From Jiulongibacter sp966250325 (GTDB lineage: Bacteria > Bacteroidota > Bacteroidia > Cytophagales > Spirosomataceae), in NCBI GenBank assembly GCA_966250325.1, contig CBINGY010000020.1, positions 5,165-69,164 of the forward strand: a DNA stretch of 64,000 nucleotides. The letters run 5' to 3'. The notes beneath the pieces are model-generated. The model did not search any database and was not told the origin of the DNA. It saw only the letters and a program-made list of their open reading frames with translations. Below are positions 8,717 through 17,041 of this stretch, in pieces; position 1 is the first letter of the stretch, and every line of letters starts with the position of its first letter. A program made the position numbers and the translations under genes.

Positions 8717-10038
8717 TTTGCTTTGATATAAGTTAGGATATCGTCATAAAGTCCCGAATCGTTTGCAAACAATGCGAAATTCTTCGCTGTTGCGAACCAT
8801 TCCTGTGTGCTGGGCTTATGCTGTTTAAGTGCATTTAGCAAATCACTGGTTTCCAGTGGTCTTGGAATTCCATCTGTAAAGGAAGACTCAAGCTTTTGTT
8901 CAATGGCCCTATCAATAATAGCATCCATATCTGCTCCGGAGTAGTGGATGGTTTTTTTCGCAATGGTAGGTATATCGATATTGCCGGTGGGTTTGTTTTG
9001 GAGTTTTAATCTTAAAATAGATTCTCTGGTGGATTCATCCGGTGGCGGAACAAAAACAATTCTGTCAAACCTTCCCGGCCTTCTGAATGCAGCGTCTAAA
9101 TGCCAGGGGGTATTGGTGGCTCCAATGATTAAAACGCCTTCGTTTGTGCGGTCTATACCATCCAATTCCTGCAAAAATTGATTAATCAGTTGTCTTCCGC
9201 TTGATTTTTTCATGTCACTCCTGCTGGCACCCAACGCATCAATTTCATCTATGAACAGGACGCATGGGGTACTTTTTCTTGCCAGTTCAAAAATTTCATG
9301 TAAATTTTTTTCACTGCTTCCAATCCACATGTCTAAAATGTCATTCAAGGTTATGCTAATGAATGCGGCATTAACCTGACCAGCTGTTGCTTTGGCAATG
9401 AATGTTTTGCCACATCCCGGGGGCCCATAAAGCAAAATGCCACCGCCTATTTTTTTTCCGTAGGCTTTATACAGTTCAGGGTGTAGAAGCGGTTTTATGA
9501 TTTTTAAATCAATTTCCCTTTTCACGGTCTCCATTCCACCCACATCCTCAAAGTTGATATCCGGCTTTTGTAAAAAGCGGATGTCGTGTTCCTCGTCCAG
9601 ATACGGTGCGGTAGGTTCATTTCCACCCCTTTGACGTAGATGCATATCCAGCTCTTCGTCAAAACTGTTTGGATCAATAGCTAATGCTTCCTTATAAGTA
9701 TCTATCGCTTTACCAATCGAATTTTCTTTCAGAAGTCCTTTTGCATAAAGAGTATAGACAGATAGCTCACGAATTCCATTGGCGATCACCTCTTCCAGAA
9801 TAACATTGCAAGCAGAAAAATTTCCCTTTCTGTAAAACACCGTGGCAAGGCCCAATTGTGCTTTATAATCAGGAGTTAGTTTTAGAAGTGTCAGATACTC
9901 CGATTCGGCTTCGTCCAGTTTATTTAGGTTTAACAGGGCGTTTGCCAGTAGAAACCTTAAAGGTAAATTTTCGGGAGAGTGTATCAGTGCCTCGCGTAAG
10001 CCTTCAATAGTGGTGTCATTCATGGATGTGTATTTCAA
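8713..10038 (-). CDS. TPR-AAA ATPase (FtsH/Cdc48/Vps4-like AAA domain)
   Basis: The 441-residue protein has N-terminal TPRs (residues ~1-135), a linker, then one classical AAA module: FEDVGGMETVKREI, Walker A GPPGCGKT, pore-loop region NDILDMWIGSSEKN, Walker B VLFIDEIDALG, sensor/arginine-finger region ATNTP and FRRPGRFDR. The C-terminal HKPSTQEWF...YDDILTYI tail recalls the C-terminal helix of Vps4/katanin-type meiotic-clade AAA proteins, where an MIT domain replaces the TPRs. There is no M41 protease domain, so it is not FtsH. It is first in a two-gene unit with the TPR-membrane gene and lies beside nuclease genes. Probable role: hexameric remodelling or unfolding motor; target unknown. Confidence 0.85.
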   Translation of the reverse strand: MKYTSMNDTTIEGLREALIHSPENLPLRFLLANALLNLNKLDEAESEYLTLLKLTPDYKAQLGLATVFYRKGNFSACNVILEEVIANGIRELSVYTLYAKGLLKENSIGKAIDTYKEALAIDPNSFDEELDMHLRQRGGNEPTAPYLDEEHDIRFLQKPDINFEDVGGMETVKREIDLKIIKPLLHPELYKAYGKKIGGGILLYGPPGCGKTFIAKATAGQVNAAFISITLNDILDMWIGSSEKNLHEIFELARKSTPCVLFIDEIDALGASRSDMKKSSGRQLINQFLQELDGIDRTNEGVLIIGATNTPWHLDAAFRRPGRFDRIVFVPPPDESTRESILRLKLQNKPTGNIDIPTIAKKTIHYSGADMDAIIDRAIEQKLESSFTDGIPRPLETSDLLNALKQHKPSTQEWFATAKNFALFANDSGLYDDILTYIKAK

Positions 10039-10898
10039 GTTGGCAAAGAATAGTACTTTCCTATGAGGATTCTTTAGACCAGTAGTCGTTCTTAACTTTT
10101 AATGCGAATTCAAAGCATTTTAATAATTCGGTTTGGCGACCCAAATTTTCAAAAGGCAGGTAAATATATTGAGATTTTGGAACAATTGAGGAAAATTCTT
10201 GCTCTTATAGATGGCAGAGCTATTGGATCTCATTTGGGCGATTTCGGATATATGAAAAGCCGATTGCTGAAAGCCGAGGGCCGAATGACGAATGTAGAAT
10301 GACGAGTGTTGAATTATGAATTACGAATGTAGAATGACGACTGCTAAAAGCTGACTGCCGATAGCTGACTGCCGATGGCCGAATGACGAGTGACGAGTGT
10401 AGAATGACGAGTGTGGAATGACGAATTCCGATAGCCAAATGACGAGTGCAGAATTGTCAATGCCTAAATAAAGTTGACCGTTTTTAAACTTCCATCTCCA
10501 AGCTTCCAACTCCCATCTCTCCAATTTCAAATTTCCCAATTCCCAATTTTCCCATTCTCCCTCCATATCCTTCGCGACTTCGCGTCCTGGCGGTGAAAAA
10601 GGATTTCTGAAGGCCGAGTGCTGATTGCCGATAGCCGATTGCCGAAAGCCGAATGACGAGTGCAGAATTGTCAATGCCTAAATAAAGGTGACCGTTTTTA
10701 AACTTCCATCTCCAAGCTTCCAACTCCCATCTCTCCAATTTCAAATTTTCCAATTCCCAATTTCTGATTTTCTCTTCATATTCCTTCGCGGCTTCGCGTC
10801 CTGGCGGTGAAAAAGGACTTCTGAAAGCCGGGTGCTGATTGCCGAAAGCCGACGCCTGACTTTTTTCGACGCTTGCCGTTCAGGAAGTACACTTCGGT
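10039..10898. repeat. Gene-free region: dispersed repeat family, two tandem 214-bp copies
   Basis: No credible gene. From ~10250 the sequence is built of quasi-repeats such as GCCGATAGCCGATT, ATGACGAGTG and TAGAATGACGA. A composite block begins GAATTGTCAATGCC at 10451 and again at 10665, exactly 214 bp apart. Each block contains a run of CCATCTCCAAGCTTCC and CCAATTCCC words, then TCCTTCGCG, CTTCGCGTCCTGGCGGTGAA (10569-10597; 10782-10811), then a GCCGA-rich tail. Related blocks occur at 11.6, 15.2, 15.3 and, inverted, 22.2 kb. Confidence 0.8.
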
Positions 10899-10899
10899 T

Positions 10900-11496
10900 A
10901 CAAAGTACGGGAGGTACTGTACAAAGTAACGGAGGTCCTGTACAAAGTAAAGGAGGTCCTGTACAAAGTACGGAAGGTCCTGTACAAAGTACGGAAGGTC
11001 CTGTACAAAGTAACGGAGGTCCTGTACAAAGTAACGGAGGTCCTGTACAAAGTAACGGAGGTCCTGTACAAAGTACGGAAGGTCCTGTACGAAGTAACGG
11101 AGGTCCTGCACAAAGTACGGAAGGTCCTGTACAAAGTAACGGAGGTCCTGTACAAAGTACGGAAGGTCTGTTACAAAGGAACGCAGGTTTATTTGTTGAT
11201 TTCGCACGTTGCGAATAAGGAAACGAACGTTGCGAATCAACTAACGCACGTTGCGAACAAGGAAACGCACGTTGCGAATAAGGAAACGAACGTTGCGAAT
11301 AAGGAAACGCACGTTGTGAATCAAGTAACGCAGGTTGTGTATCTAGATACGCACGTTGCGAATCATGTAACGAACGTTGCGAATAACTTAACGCACGTTG
11401 CGAATAAGGAAACGCACGTTGCGAATCAAGAAACGAACGTTGCGAATCAACTAACGCACGTTGTGAATCAAGTTTCGAAGATGCGTTTGTTGGAAA
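10900..11496. repeat. 21-bp-period tandem array of ~28 units in two in-phase sequence classes
   Basis: Units 1-13 (10900-11172) are ACAAAGTA, then ACGGAG or CGGAAG, then GTCCTGT. Units from 11203 onward have the core CG(C/A)ACGTTG(C/T)GAAT plus a variable 7-mer, thirteen copies to 11475 and a worn copy to 11496. The CG of the second class falls at exactly the same unit offset as in the first (11203 minus 10900 leaves 9 modulo 21), and unit 14 (11173-11193) is intermediate in sequence. It is therefore one array with two homogenised halves. Period 21 keeps most frames open, so long ORFs across it are not evidence of coding. Confidence 0.9.
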
Positions 11497-11513
11497 TAAA
11501 CATACGTTTGTAA

Positions 11514-11831
11514 TTAAATCATCGGATGTGAGATTTTAAAATGCCCAGTGCCCACCGCCCACCGCTCAATGACGAGTGTAGAATTGTCAATGCCTAAATA
11601 ACCTTGACAGTTTTTAAACTTCCATCTCCGAGCTTCCAACTCCCATCTCTCCAATTTCAAATTTTCCAATTCCCAATTTTCCCATTCTCCCTCCATATCC
11701 TTCGCGACCTGGCGTCTTTGCGGTGAATAACGATAGACCGAGTGCCGTATGACGAATGTAGAATGCTGAAAGCCGATTGCTGAAAGCCGCCTGCCTACAG
11801 CTCACCCCTCACCGACCAAAGCTTGCTCCCA
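11514..11831. repeat. Third copy of the dispersed repeat block
   Basis: Starting near 11570 the words ATGACGAGTGTAG, AATTGTCAATGCC, TCCATCTCC, CCAATTCCC and TCCTTCGCGACC...GCGTCTTTGCGGTGAA recur in the same order as at 10451-10860, followed by a GCCGATTGC tail. No gene is seen. Confidence 0.75.
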
Positions 11832-12428
11832 CTAATCTCTGGAGGGGAAAATACCCTGGAGGGCAATGATAAAATTGATAGTGAGATACGGATTCATGAT
11901 ACTAAAAGGTTGACTGCCCCCGGTGGGATTGGTCTGCACGCCTTGAATGGTCTTGTTGCCTGCAGGCACGGTAGGTGTAAACTGCTGAAAGGTGACGGTA
12001 CTGCTATCTGCAATATACCCGTTTGCCGGATAGAAGTTACTGCCTTTGGTATCTGCCACCCGGATATACCCGGTGTGGCTGTGAACGGGAAGGTTGCTTG
12101 TGGTCAGGGTGGATATATAATTACCGCTTCTTTCACCCAGTGTATACGAGGGAAGGCCGGGGCCCGATCCTTCATGCATTGGGAATCTGCCTCGCAGATC
12201 GGGCAGAGCAAAGGTAGTTTGGCCATTGCCTCCGTAGGTGGTTCCCAGGAGGGAGAAAAGAGCGGCATTCTGAGCAATGGAAAGGATCTGTCCGTCGCAG
12301 AATGCCCATCCCCGCGGGGCAAAGTTTCCTGCAAACATGCGTATTTCGCCTAGAAATGGATCCTGTGCTCTGGCGGTAAAAAACAGGCTAAAAAAAAAGA
12401 CGGAAGCGAGGAGGCGTTTCGTTTTCAT
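11832..12428 (-). CDS. Secreted phage tail-collar domain protein (microcystin-dependent protein family)
   Basis: The 198-residue protein opens with a signal peptide ending FTARAQ. It continues with the tail-collar signature: FLGEIRMFAGNFAPRGWAFC, then DGQILSIAQNAALFSLLG, TTYGGNGQTTFALPDLRGR and GERSGN. In phages this domain sits in tail-fibre collars; stand-alone secreted versions (MdpB-like) are common in bacteria and have no well-settled role. Together with the NTAxG-repeat protein at the left edge, this is the second fibre-like secreted protein in the region. It is a monocistronic leftward gene between repeat regions, with no other phage gene nearby, so this is not a prophage. Confidence 0.9.
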   Translation of the reverse strand: MKTKRLLASVFFFSLFFTARAQDPFLGEIRMFAGNFAPRGWAFCDGQILSIAQNAALFSLLGTTYGGNGQTTFALPDLRGRFPMHEGSGPGLPSYTLGERSGNYISTLTTSNLPVHSHTGYIRVADTKGSNFYPANGYIADSSTVTFQQFTPTVPAGNKTIQGVQTNPTGGSQPFSIMNPYLTINFIIALQGIFPSRD

Positions 12429-12520
12429 GAAGGCATTGATTAGAGTGTCCCTAAGCTACTCCTTTTTTCGATTCATTCATGCAATGCAGGTCGAATTCAA
12501 TCTAACGGTATTCCTTATAG

Positions 12521-12539
12521 GCGTCTGATTGTCAGACGC
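12521..12539. other. Perfect hairpin GCGTCTGA-TTG-TCAGACGC
   Basis: An 8-bp perfect stem with a 3-nt loop lies in the gap between two leftward genes. No T-run follows on either strand, so it is not a typical terminator. A second imperfect stem (AGCGGAG...CTCCGCT) lies at about 12599-12627, just past the 12633 stop. Confidence 0.5.
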
Positions 12540-12632
12540 TTCACCGACCAGACTTTCAAAGAAGGTTTGTGACGTTGACTGGCATACTCCAGATGGAAAG
12601 CGGAGCCCCAGGGCGGAGACTCCGCTGCCAGT

Positions 12633-13118
12633 TTAAAGTCTGGAATTAATCAGGACCGACCACCGCTGGGCAGCCAGAAATTCACCGTTGATCTGCAGGT
12701 TTTCTTTGGCATTGAAAAACTCGATACTCACCGCAGGCTCTGATTTCAGCATCGGATGAAACCGGAGCAGCAACTGATTAATGAGGCTTCTATCTCCGTT
12801 TACATCCCGCGAAGTCGTGGTATGATTGACCAGTTCGCAGGTTTCGGTGGTATTGAGGTCTACAAAGGCCCGGCGTCCGGTTTCCCCGCTTTTCTGGTAA
12901 AAGAACAGCAGATTTTTCTGTTCGTCCAGGCCAATGATCCGTGTGCCCACCACCTCGTGTTTATGCACGGTGCCACCTTCTTTATCGGCCATCGCTTTGA
13001 GTTCGTTCAGGAAGACATCTTCTCTTTTTTTACGGTTTCTGTAAAGAAATACAAAGGGAAGGACGCATATAAGTGTAAATACAAGTCCGGTAAGAACCGT
13101 CCCTAAATTAAGATCCAT
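12633..13118 (-). CDS. Single-pass membrane protein of unknown function
   Basis: The 161-residue protein has one N-terminal membrane helix (about residues 8-26), then a basic stop-transfer RNRKKRED and a ~130-residue soluble domain with FLNELKAMADKEGG, TRIIGLDEQKNLLFFY and ...INGEFLAAQRW motifs. No catalytic pattern is visible. The arrangement suggests an inner-membrane anchored domain facing the cytoplasm. Similar hypothetical proteins seem widespread in Bacteroidota, but I do not know a function. It is separated from both neighbours by more than 100 bp. Confidence 0.75.
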   Translation of the reverse strand: MDLNLGTVLTGLVFTLICVLPFVFLYRNRKKREDVFLNELKAMADKEGGTVHKHEVVGTRIIGLDEQKNLLFFYQKSGETGRRAFVDLNTTETCELVNHTTTSRDVNGDRSLINQLLLRFHPMLKSEPAVSIEFFNAKENLQINGEFLAAQRWSVLINSRL

Positions 13119-13230
13119 TTTATTATTTTTTTTTAACGTGAGCTAACAGGGCCTGCCTTCAGGCAAAGCCGGAATGATTGATGGGCAGATAAATTACCTG
13201 CCGGATAAGAACAAAACATCGGATGTCAGT

Positions 13231-13593
13231 TCACCAGAAAAAATGGGAGGGGAAGAGGAGATCGACCTTTCGGAGCCGTACCGCCAGAGTCTTTGCAAAA
13301 CAGAGGTAACGGGAATCCCGGGCATAGAGAACATGCTCAGAGACATACGTAAGGAGATCGGTACTTACCAGTTTTTTCAGGTCGGGTACCATCACATACC
13401 CCGGAGCAGAGACAGAGCTTTTTAGCTCTTCGGTATGGCTGAAAAGGCTTTTTGAAAGAGCAGAAATCTGCTTTTGGCCCTTTGGCTGAGAAAAAGGATC
13501 GGTTCGCCGCGAAAGACCTACCGCACTGCCGGTGGCCAGGCCATAAACCAGCAGCAGTAACGATACAAATATGGAACGAACGCAGTTTTTCAC
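13231..13593 (-). CDS. Small secreted or membrane-anchored protein of unknown function
   Basis: A 120-codon frame starting MKNCVRSIFVSLLLLVYGLA, which looks like a signal peptide or membrane anchor, followed by a Ser/Lys-rich stretch. A competing 87-codon frame overlaps it, but only this one has a normal secretion signal. The C-terminus (LLFPSHFFW) is unusual. No family recognised and no strong context; a possible gene. Confidence 0.45.
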   Translation of the reverse strand: MKNCVRSIFVSLLLLVYGLATGSAVGLSRRTDPFSQPKGQKQISALSKSLFSHTEELKSSVSAPGYVMVPDLKKLVSTDLLTYVSEHVLYARDSRYLCFAKTLAVRLRKVDLLFPSHFFW

Positions 13594-13867
13594 GCGGCAA
13601 AGGTAAGCGATCCGTTTAGAATTTACCTGAGCTGGGGTGTTAAAGGAGTGTTAGTTGGGAAGAGAGTTCGGGCCTGGTCAGAAGTACAAGGCAAAAGAGG
13701 CACGGATAAGGCAGTTCTGGTACAGGAAGCCATCAAAACATCTCTGCATGAAGTAGGTTCGTTTGAAGAGTATGTTGAGATTATGGATTTTATTCCTGAG
13801 ATGTCCTATCCGGCTCCCGTGAAAGTTATCCGTTTCCCGTGTATATTCGCAGGAAAACTACGCTTCC

Positions 13868-14971
13868 ATGAAAATCAGATTACTACTCGTTATACTCGGC
13901 TCCACTTTTCTTTTTTCCGCTCGTGCACAGGTTCTTAAGGCCGGCTTTGATAAGTCGGAGTACCTGGAAACGCTCAAAATCAATCAGAAGGCCCACATAG
14001 ACCTGCCCAAATGGGAGGGAGATACCACCGTGCCCATGCCTCAGCAGTTTGTGTTCAGGGAGCGGTCGCAGGTGGTAGCCTTTGACAATCTATTTGATTT
14101 CTGGATGCACCGGTCAAAACCTCTGGCTCTGATTGCCGTGCGGGGGAGTATTCCTACCGGAGCCAGTTTTCTGGCCAATCTGTACGCAGCGATGATTCCG
14201 GCCAGTGGGGAGCTGGAGCTCAAAGACGGTGAGGTTTTCACCTACCAGCTTTCGGAAGATCCCAGGGCAGCGGTACATGCGGGCTGGTGTATTGCCATGG
14301 CTCATATAGCAGCACCGGTGCTTGAGAAAATCGATTCCTGTTACAAAGCGGGTATCCGCGACGTGATCCTTACCGGGCACAGTCAGGGCGGCGGCATCAC
14401 CTTTTTGCTGTCGTAGTACCTCTATGACCTGAAACAACAAGGAAGGCTTCCGGCAGATCTTACCCTGAAAACCTACAGCAGTGCCGGTCCCAAGCCCGGG
14501 AATCTCTTTTTCTCGTACGATTACCAGCGAAGAAATGCCGAGGGCTGGGCTTATAATGTGGTCAATACCGCAGACTGGGTGCCCGATGTGCCCTTCAGCA
14601 TTCAAACGGTGGATGACTTTACGAATGTGAATCCTTTCCGGGGGGCCAAACAAACCATCAAAAAGCAGAAACTGCCCGCCCGCGTAGCCCTTAATCATGT
14701 GTATAGAAAGCTGAGCAAACCTGCCAGACAGGCCCAAAAAAATTACGAGCGGTATCTGGGAAACTTTGTGTCAAAGGCTGTAAAAAAACAACTGCCCGAT
14801 ATCAAACTGCCGGCCTATTACCAAAGCAATTATTACATGCCTGCCGGTGAAACCATTGTACTTTATCCAGGCGAAGATTATTTTGAGCTATGGAACAACG
14901 ACCCCGCCAACCCGAATATCTGGCAGCATCATTTTCTGGTACAGTACCTCTATCTGGCAGAAAAGCTTTAA
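13868..14971 (+). pseudogene. Secreted class 3 lipase-like hydrolase interrupted by an in-frame TAG
   Basis: Reading from ATG 13868, a signal peptide (ending SARAQ) is followed by an alpha/beta-hydrolase with the nucleophile elbow GHSQGGG near residue 176, as in fungal-type lipase_3 proteins. At 14414-14416 the frame meets TAG (codon 183), yet the same frame stays open to 14971, and the continuation reads as normal lipase sequence (YLYDLKQQGRLPADL, TYSSAGPKPGN, VNTADWVPDVP with the catalytic Asp region). Without the TAG the protein would be 367 residues. There is one nonsense change and no frameshift, so this is a recent pseudogene, a readthrough site or a base-call error. The downstream part could also start internally at 14558, but would lack the catalytic Ser. 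Confidence 0.88.
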
Positions 14972-15507
14972 AATGACGGGTTTCGAGTGTAGAATAACGA
15001 ATTTCGATTTCGGATTGTTGATTTCGAGTGTGAGATTTAAGAATGCCCTCTCGACACCTGCGAGGGCAGGCTCCTCTCGATACCTGCGAGGGCAGGCTCC
15101 TGCCTATGGCCCGCCAAACCCTCTTCCCGCTTCGAGCTTCAATCTTCCATCTCTCCAACTTCTGATTATATCCTTCGCGACTTCGCGTCCTGGCGGTGAA
15201 TAACATTTCGGATGAACGATTTCGGATGTTGGATTTGGGATTGGTGAATGACGAATTACGAGTGTAGAATGACGAGTGACGAATTTTCGATTTCGGATGT
15301 TTATCCCTAAATAAAGTTGACCGCTTCTTCCTTTAATCCTTCGCGACATGGCGTCTTTGCGGTGAATAACGATAGACCGAATGACGAGTGTGGAATGACG
15401 AATTCCGATTTGGGATTGTTGATTTCGGATTTCGGATGTGAGAAAAGCCGACTGCCGATAGCCGATAGCCGATAGCCGCCTGCGGAAAGCTGATTGCCGA
15501 CCGCCGC
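14972..15507. repeat. Gene-free repeat region with two dispersed-repeat copies
   Basis: Contains a duplicated CTCTCGA(C/T)ACCTGCGAGGGCAGGCTCC phrase (15050-15105, two tandem copies), then copies of the TCCTTCGCGAC...GCGGTGAATAAC core at ~15173-15203 and ~15337-15365, and GATTTCGGAT / GCCGATAGCC quasi-repeats up to 15500. No gene is seen. Confidence 0.75.
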
Positions 15508-16131
15508 CTACGCCTCCTTACGATCAAGCAACTCCTGAAGCCTGGTGAAGAAAAGTGCGGCGTGATACCCATCTGCCAGCCCATGATGGGCATGTAGAGA
15601 GAAGGTCATCTGACCGTCGGGCATGAGTTTGCCTACCGAGACTTTCGGGCAGCTATCTGGGTGACTGAAGGACCGGGCATGAGAAATGGAGGAGAAGTTG
15701 ATCCAGGGCAAAGCCGAAAAATGAATCACATCATCGCCCGCCACGCCCGGATTAAGGCCGGTGGTCTGCTGAATGCGGTCGATCTCCTTGCGGGCATTTT
15801 CAAAGAAGACGGTTTTGTCTGCATGATAGGGCATGAAGGAGAAATCAAAGGTCTTATCGGCCCGGAGTACGGTGGACGAGGCGTGGATCTGATCATAGAG
15901 CACCACCTTTTCGTCCTGTATCCTTAGTCGCAGATTCTCCGTTTCATTGATGGCCTGCAGGGTGCAGTGGAGGTAATACAGATAAAAGGAATGACCGGTT
16001 ACCTTACAAGATTCGTAGGCAGCAGAGGCGTTCAGCTGGGTGCTGATTCCAAAAAACGGCTCCTCAAACCCGTTGAAAAATTTAAAATGATCTCTGCGAT
16101 TCCAGTTTTCTATGTCAATTTCTGTTTTCAT
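15508..16131 (-). CDS. Chloramphenicol acetyltransferase-like (CatA family) acyltransferase
   Basis: The 207-residue length and the motifs match type A CATs: an N-terminal WNRRDHFKFF region, central IHFSALPWINFSSISHA, and the catalytic HAHHGLADGYH (HHxxxDG) near the C-terminus. These enzymes are trimeric and transfer acetyl from acetyl-CoA to the 3-hydroxyl of chloramphenicol; many chromosomal Bacteroidota relatives have unproven substrates. The gene is single, leftward and flanked by dispersed repeats, with no mobile-element gene next to it. Family call is firm, resistance activity is inference. Confidence 0.88.
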   Translation of the reverse strand: MKTEIDIENWNRRDHFKFFNGFEEPFFGISTQLNASAAYESCKVTGHSFYLYYLHCTLQAINETENLRLRIQDEKVVLYDQIHASSTVLRADKTFDFSFMPYHADKTVFFENARKEIDRIQQTTGLNPGVAGDDVIHFSALPWINFSSISHARSFSHPDSCPKVSVGKLMPDGQMTFSLHAHHGLADGYHAALFFTRLQELLDRKEA

Positions 16132-16281
16132 GCGTTAAAAAGTTCCAGTTAGGGTTTAGAGGAGATTCGACCCCACCCTTCGCGGGTCGCCCCAACCCCT
16201 GTGAGTCGTCGCACCGTCCGTAGGGGAGGGGCTTAGCAATGAGGTTGACTTGAAAGAAATTTAAGTTTTTCGAGATGCTCA

Positions 16282-16974
16282 TTACAGATAGTCAAGGATT
16301 TCGTTGATTTTGGTGAGTTGAATAAAGTCGGGGTCTTGTTGCTGCACCTCGTGATGTTCATGAGCCCAGGTGACATGATACGGAATATGAGCCGCATGCC
16401 CACCCAGCTCCAGCACGGGAAAGATATCCGACTTAATGGAATTACCGAGCATCAGGAAGTTTTCTGGCTGGCAGTCTAGATGTTTCAGCAGTTTTCTGTA
16501 ATCGTTGGTTTTCTTTTCGCTCATGATTTCAATGTGGTGGAAATAGGGCTCGAGTCCCGATTTCATCAGTTTGCGTTCCTGATCCAGCAGATCGCCTTTG
16601 GTAGCCATCACCAGCCGGTATTTTCCTCGAAGGGCTTCCAGAGTTTCTTCCACGCCATCGAGAAGTTCAATCGGTTTTTGAAGCATCTCTTTACCCAGAG
16701 CGATGGTTTTTTCTATGAGTTGAATGGGGGCCCTGCCCTCAGATACCGTGTAAATGGTTTCAATCATGGAAAGCATGGCGGCCTTAATGCCATAGCCGTA
16801 AAGCGGCAGATTCGCCATTTCCGTTTTAAATAGCTCCTGAGAAACGGTATGGTGCGGCAGATAATCTTCCAGAAGGGAACAAAACTGCTTTTCGGTTTCC
16901 TGAAAATAGGGTTCATTGACCCAGAGGGTATCATCTGCATCAAAGGCGATCACCTGAATTTGAGGGAGCTTCAT
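16282..16974 (-). CDS. HAD-superfamily hydrolase
   Basis: A 230-residue protein from the ATG at 16974 (MKLPQIQVIAFDADDTLW). The frame extends upstream to 17043, but that would overlap the divergent Crp/Fnr gene and adds no conserved sequence, so the shorter start is preferred. HAD motif I is DADDTLW, motif II MATKGD, and motif III/IV lies around SEKKTNDYRKLL and MLGNSIKSDIFP. This is the subclass I cap type acting on small phosphate esters. The missing usual DxD in motif IV is replaced by GNSIKSD, common in this group. Substrate unknown. Confidence 0.85.
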   Translation of the reverse strand: MKLPQIQVIAFDADDTLWVNEPYFQETEKQFCSLLEDYLPHHTVSQELFKTEMANLPLYGYGIKAAMLSMIETIYTVSEGRAPIQLIEKTIALGKEMLQKPIELLDGVEETLEALRGKYRLVMATKGDLLDQERKLMKSGLEPYFHHIEIMSEKKTNDYRKLLKHLDCQPENFLMLGNSIKSDIFPVLELGGHAAHIPYHVTWAHEHHEVQQQDPDFIQLTKINEILDYL

Positions 16975-17041
16975 TACTTTTGTCGGGTTATTTCCGGCAA
17001 AGTACGGGGTAGCTGTTGAACAGAAAAAGGACACTTGTCTC

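Noticed and set aside
3298..10038. Prophage
   Set aside because: No capsid, terminase, portal or integrase gene is seen; tail-collar and fibre-like proteins carry signal peptides.
10102..10302. 66-codon frame before the repeats
   Set aside because: Runs into the GCCGA/ATGACGA repeat text and has no homology signs; too weak to list as a gene.
10900..11496. CRISPR array
   Set aside because: Units are contiguous 21-bp repeats without unique spacers and no cas genes are nearby.
10776..11513. Long ORFs with heptad repeats on both strands across the 21-bp array
   Set aside because: A period divisible by three with no stop in the unit keeps several frames open at once; no frame shows a start signal or synonymous pattern, so the array itself, not a protein, is the likely feature.
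13648..13938. 96-codon GTG-start frame upstream of the lipase
   Set aside because: It overlaps the lipase signal peptide in another frame and has no recognisable domain.
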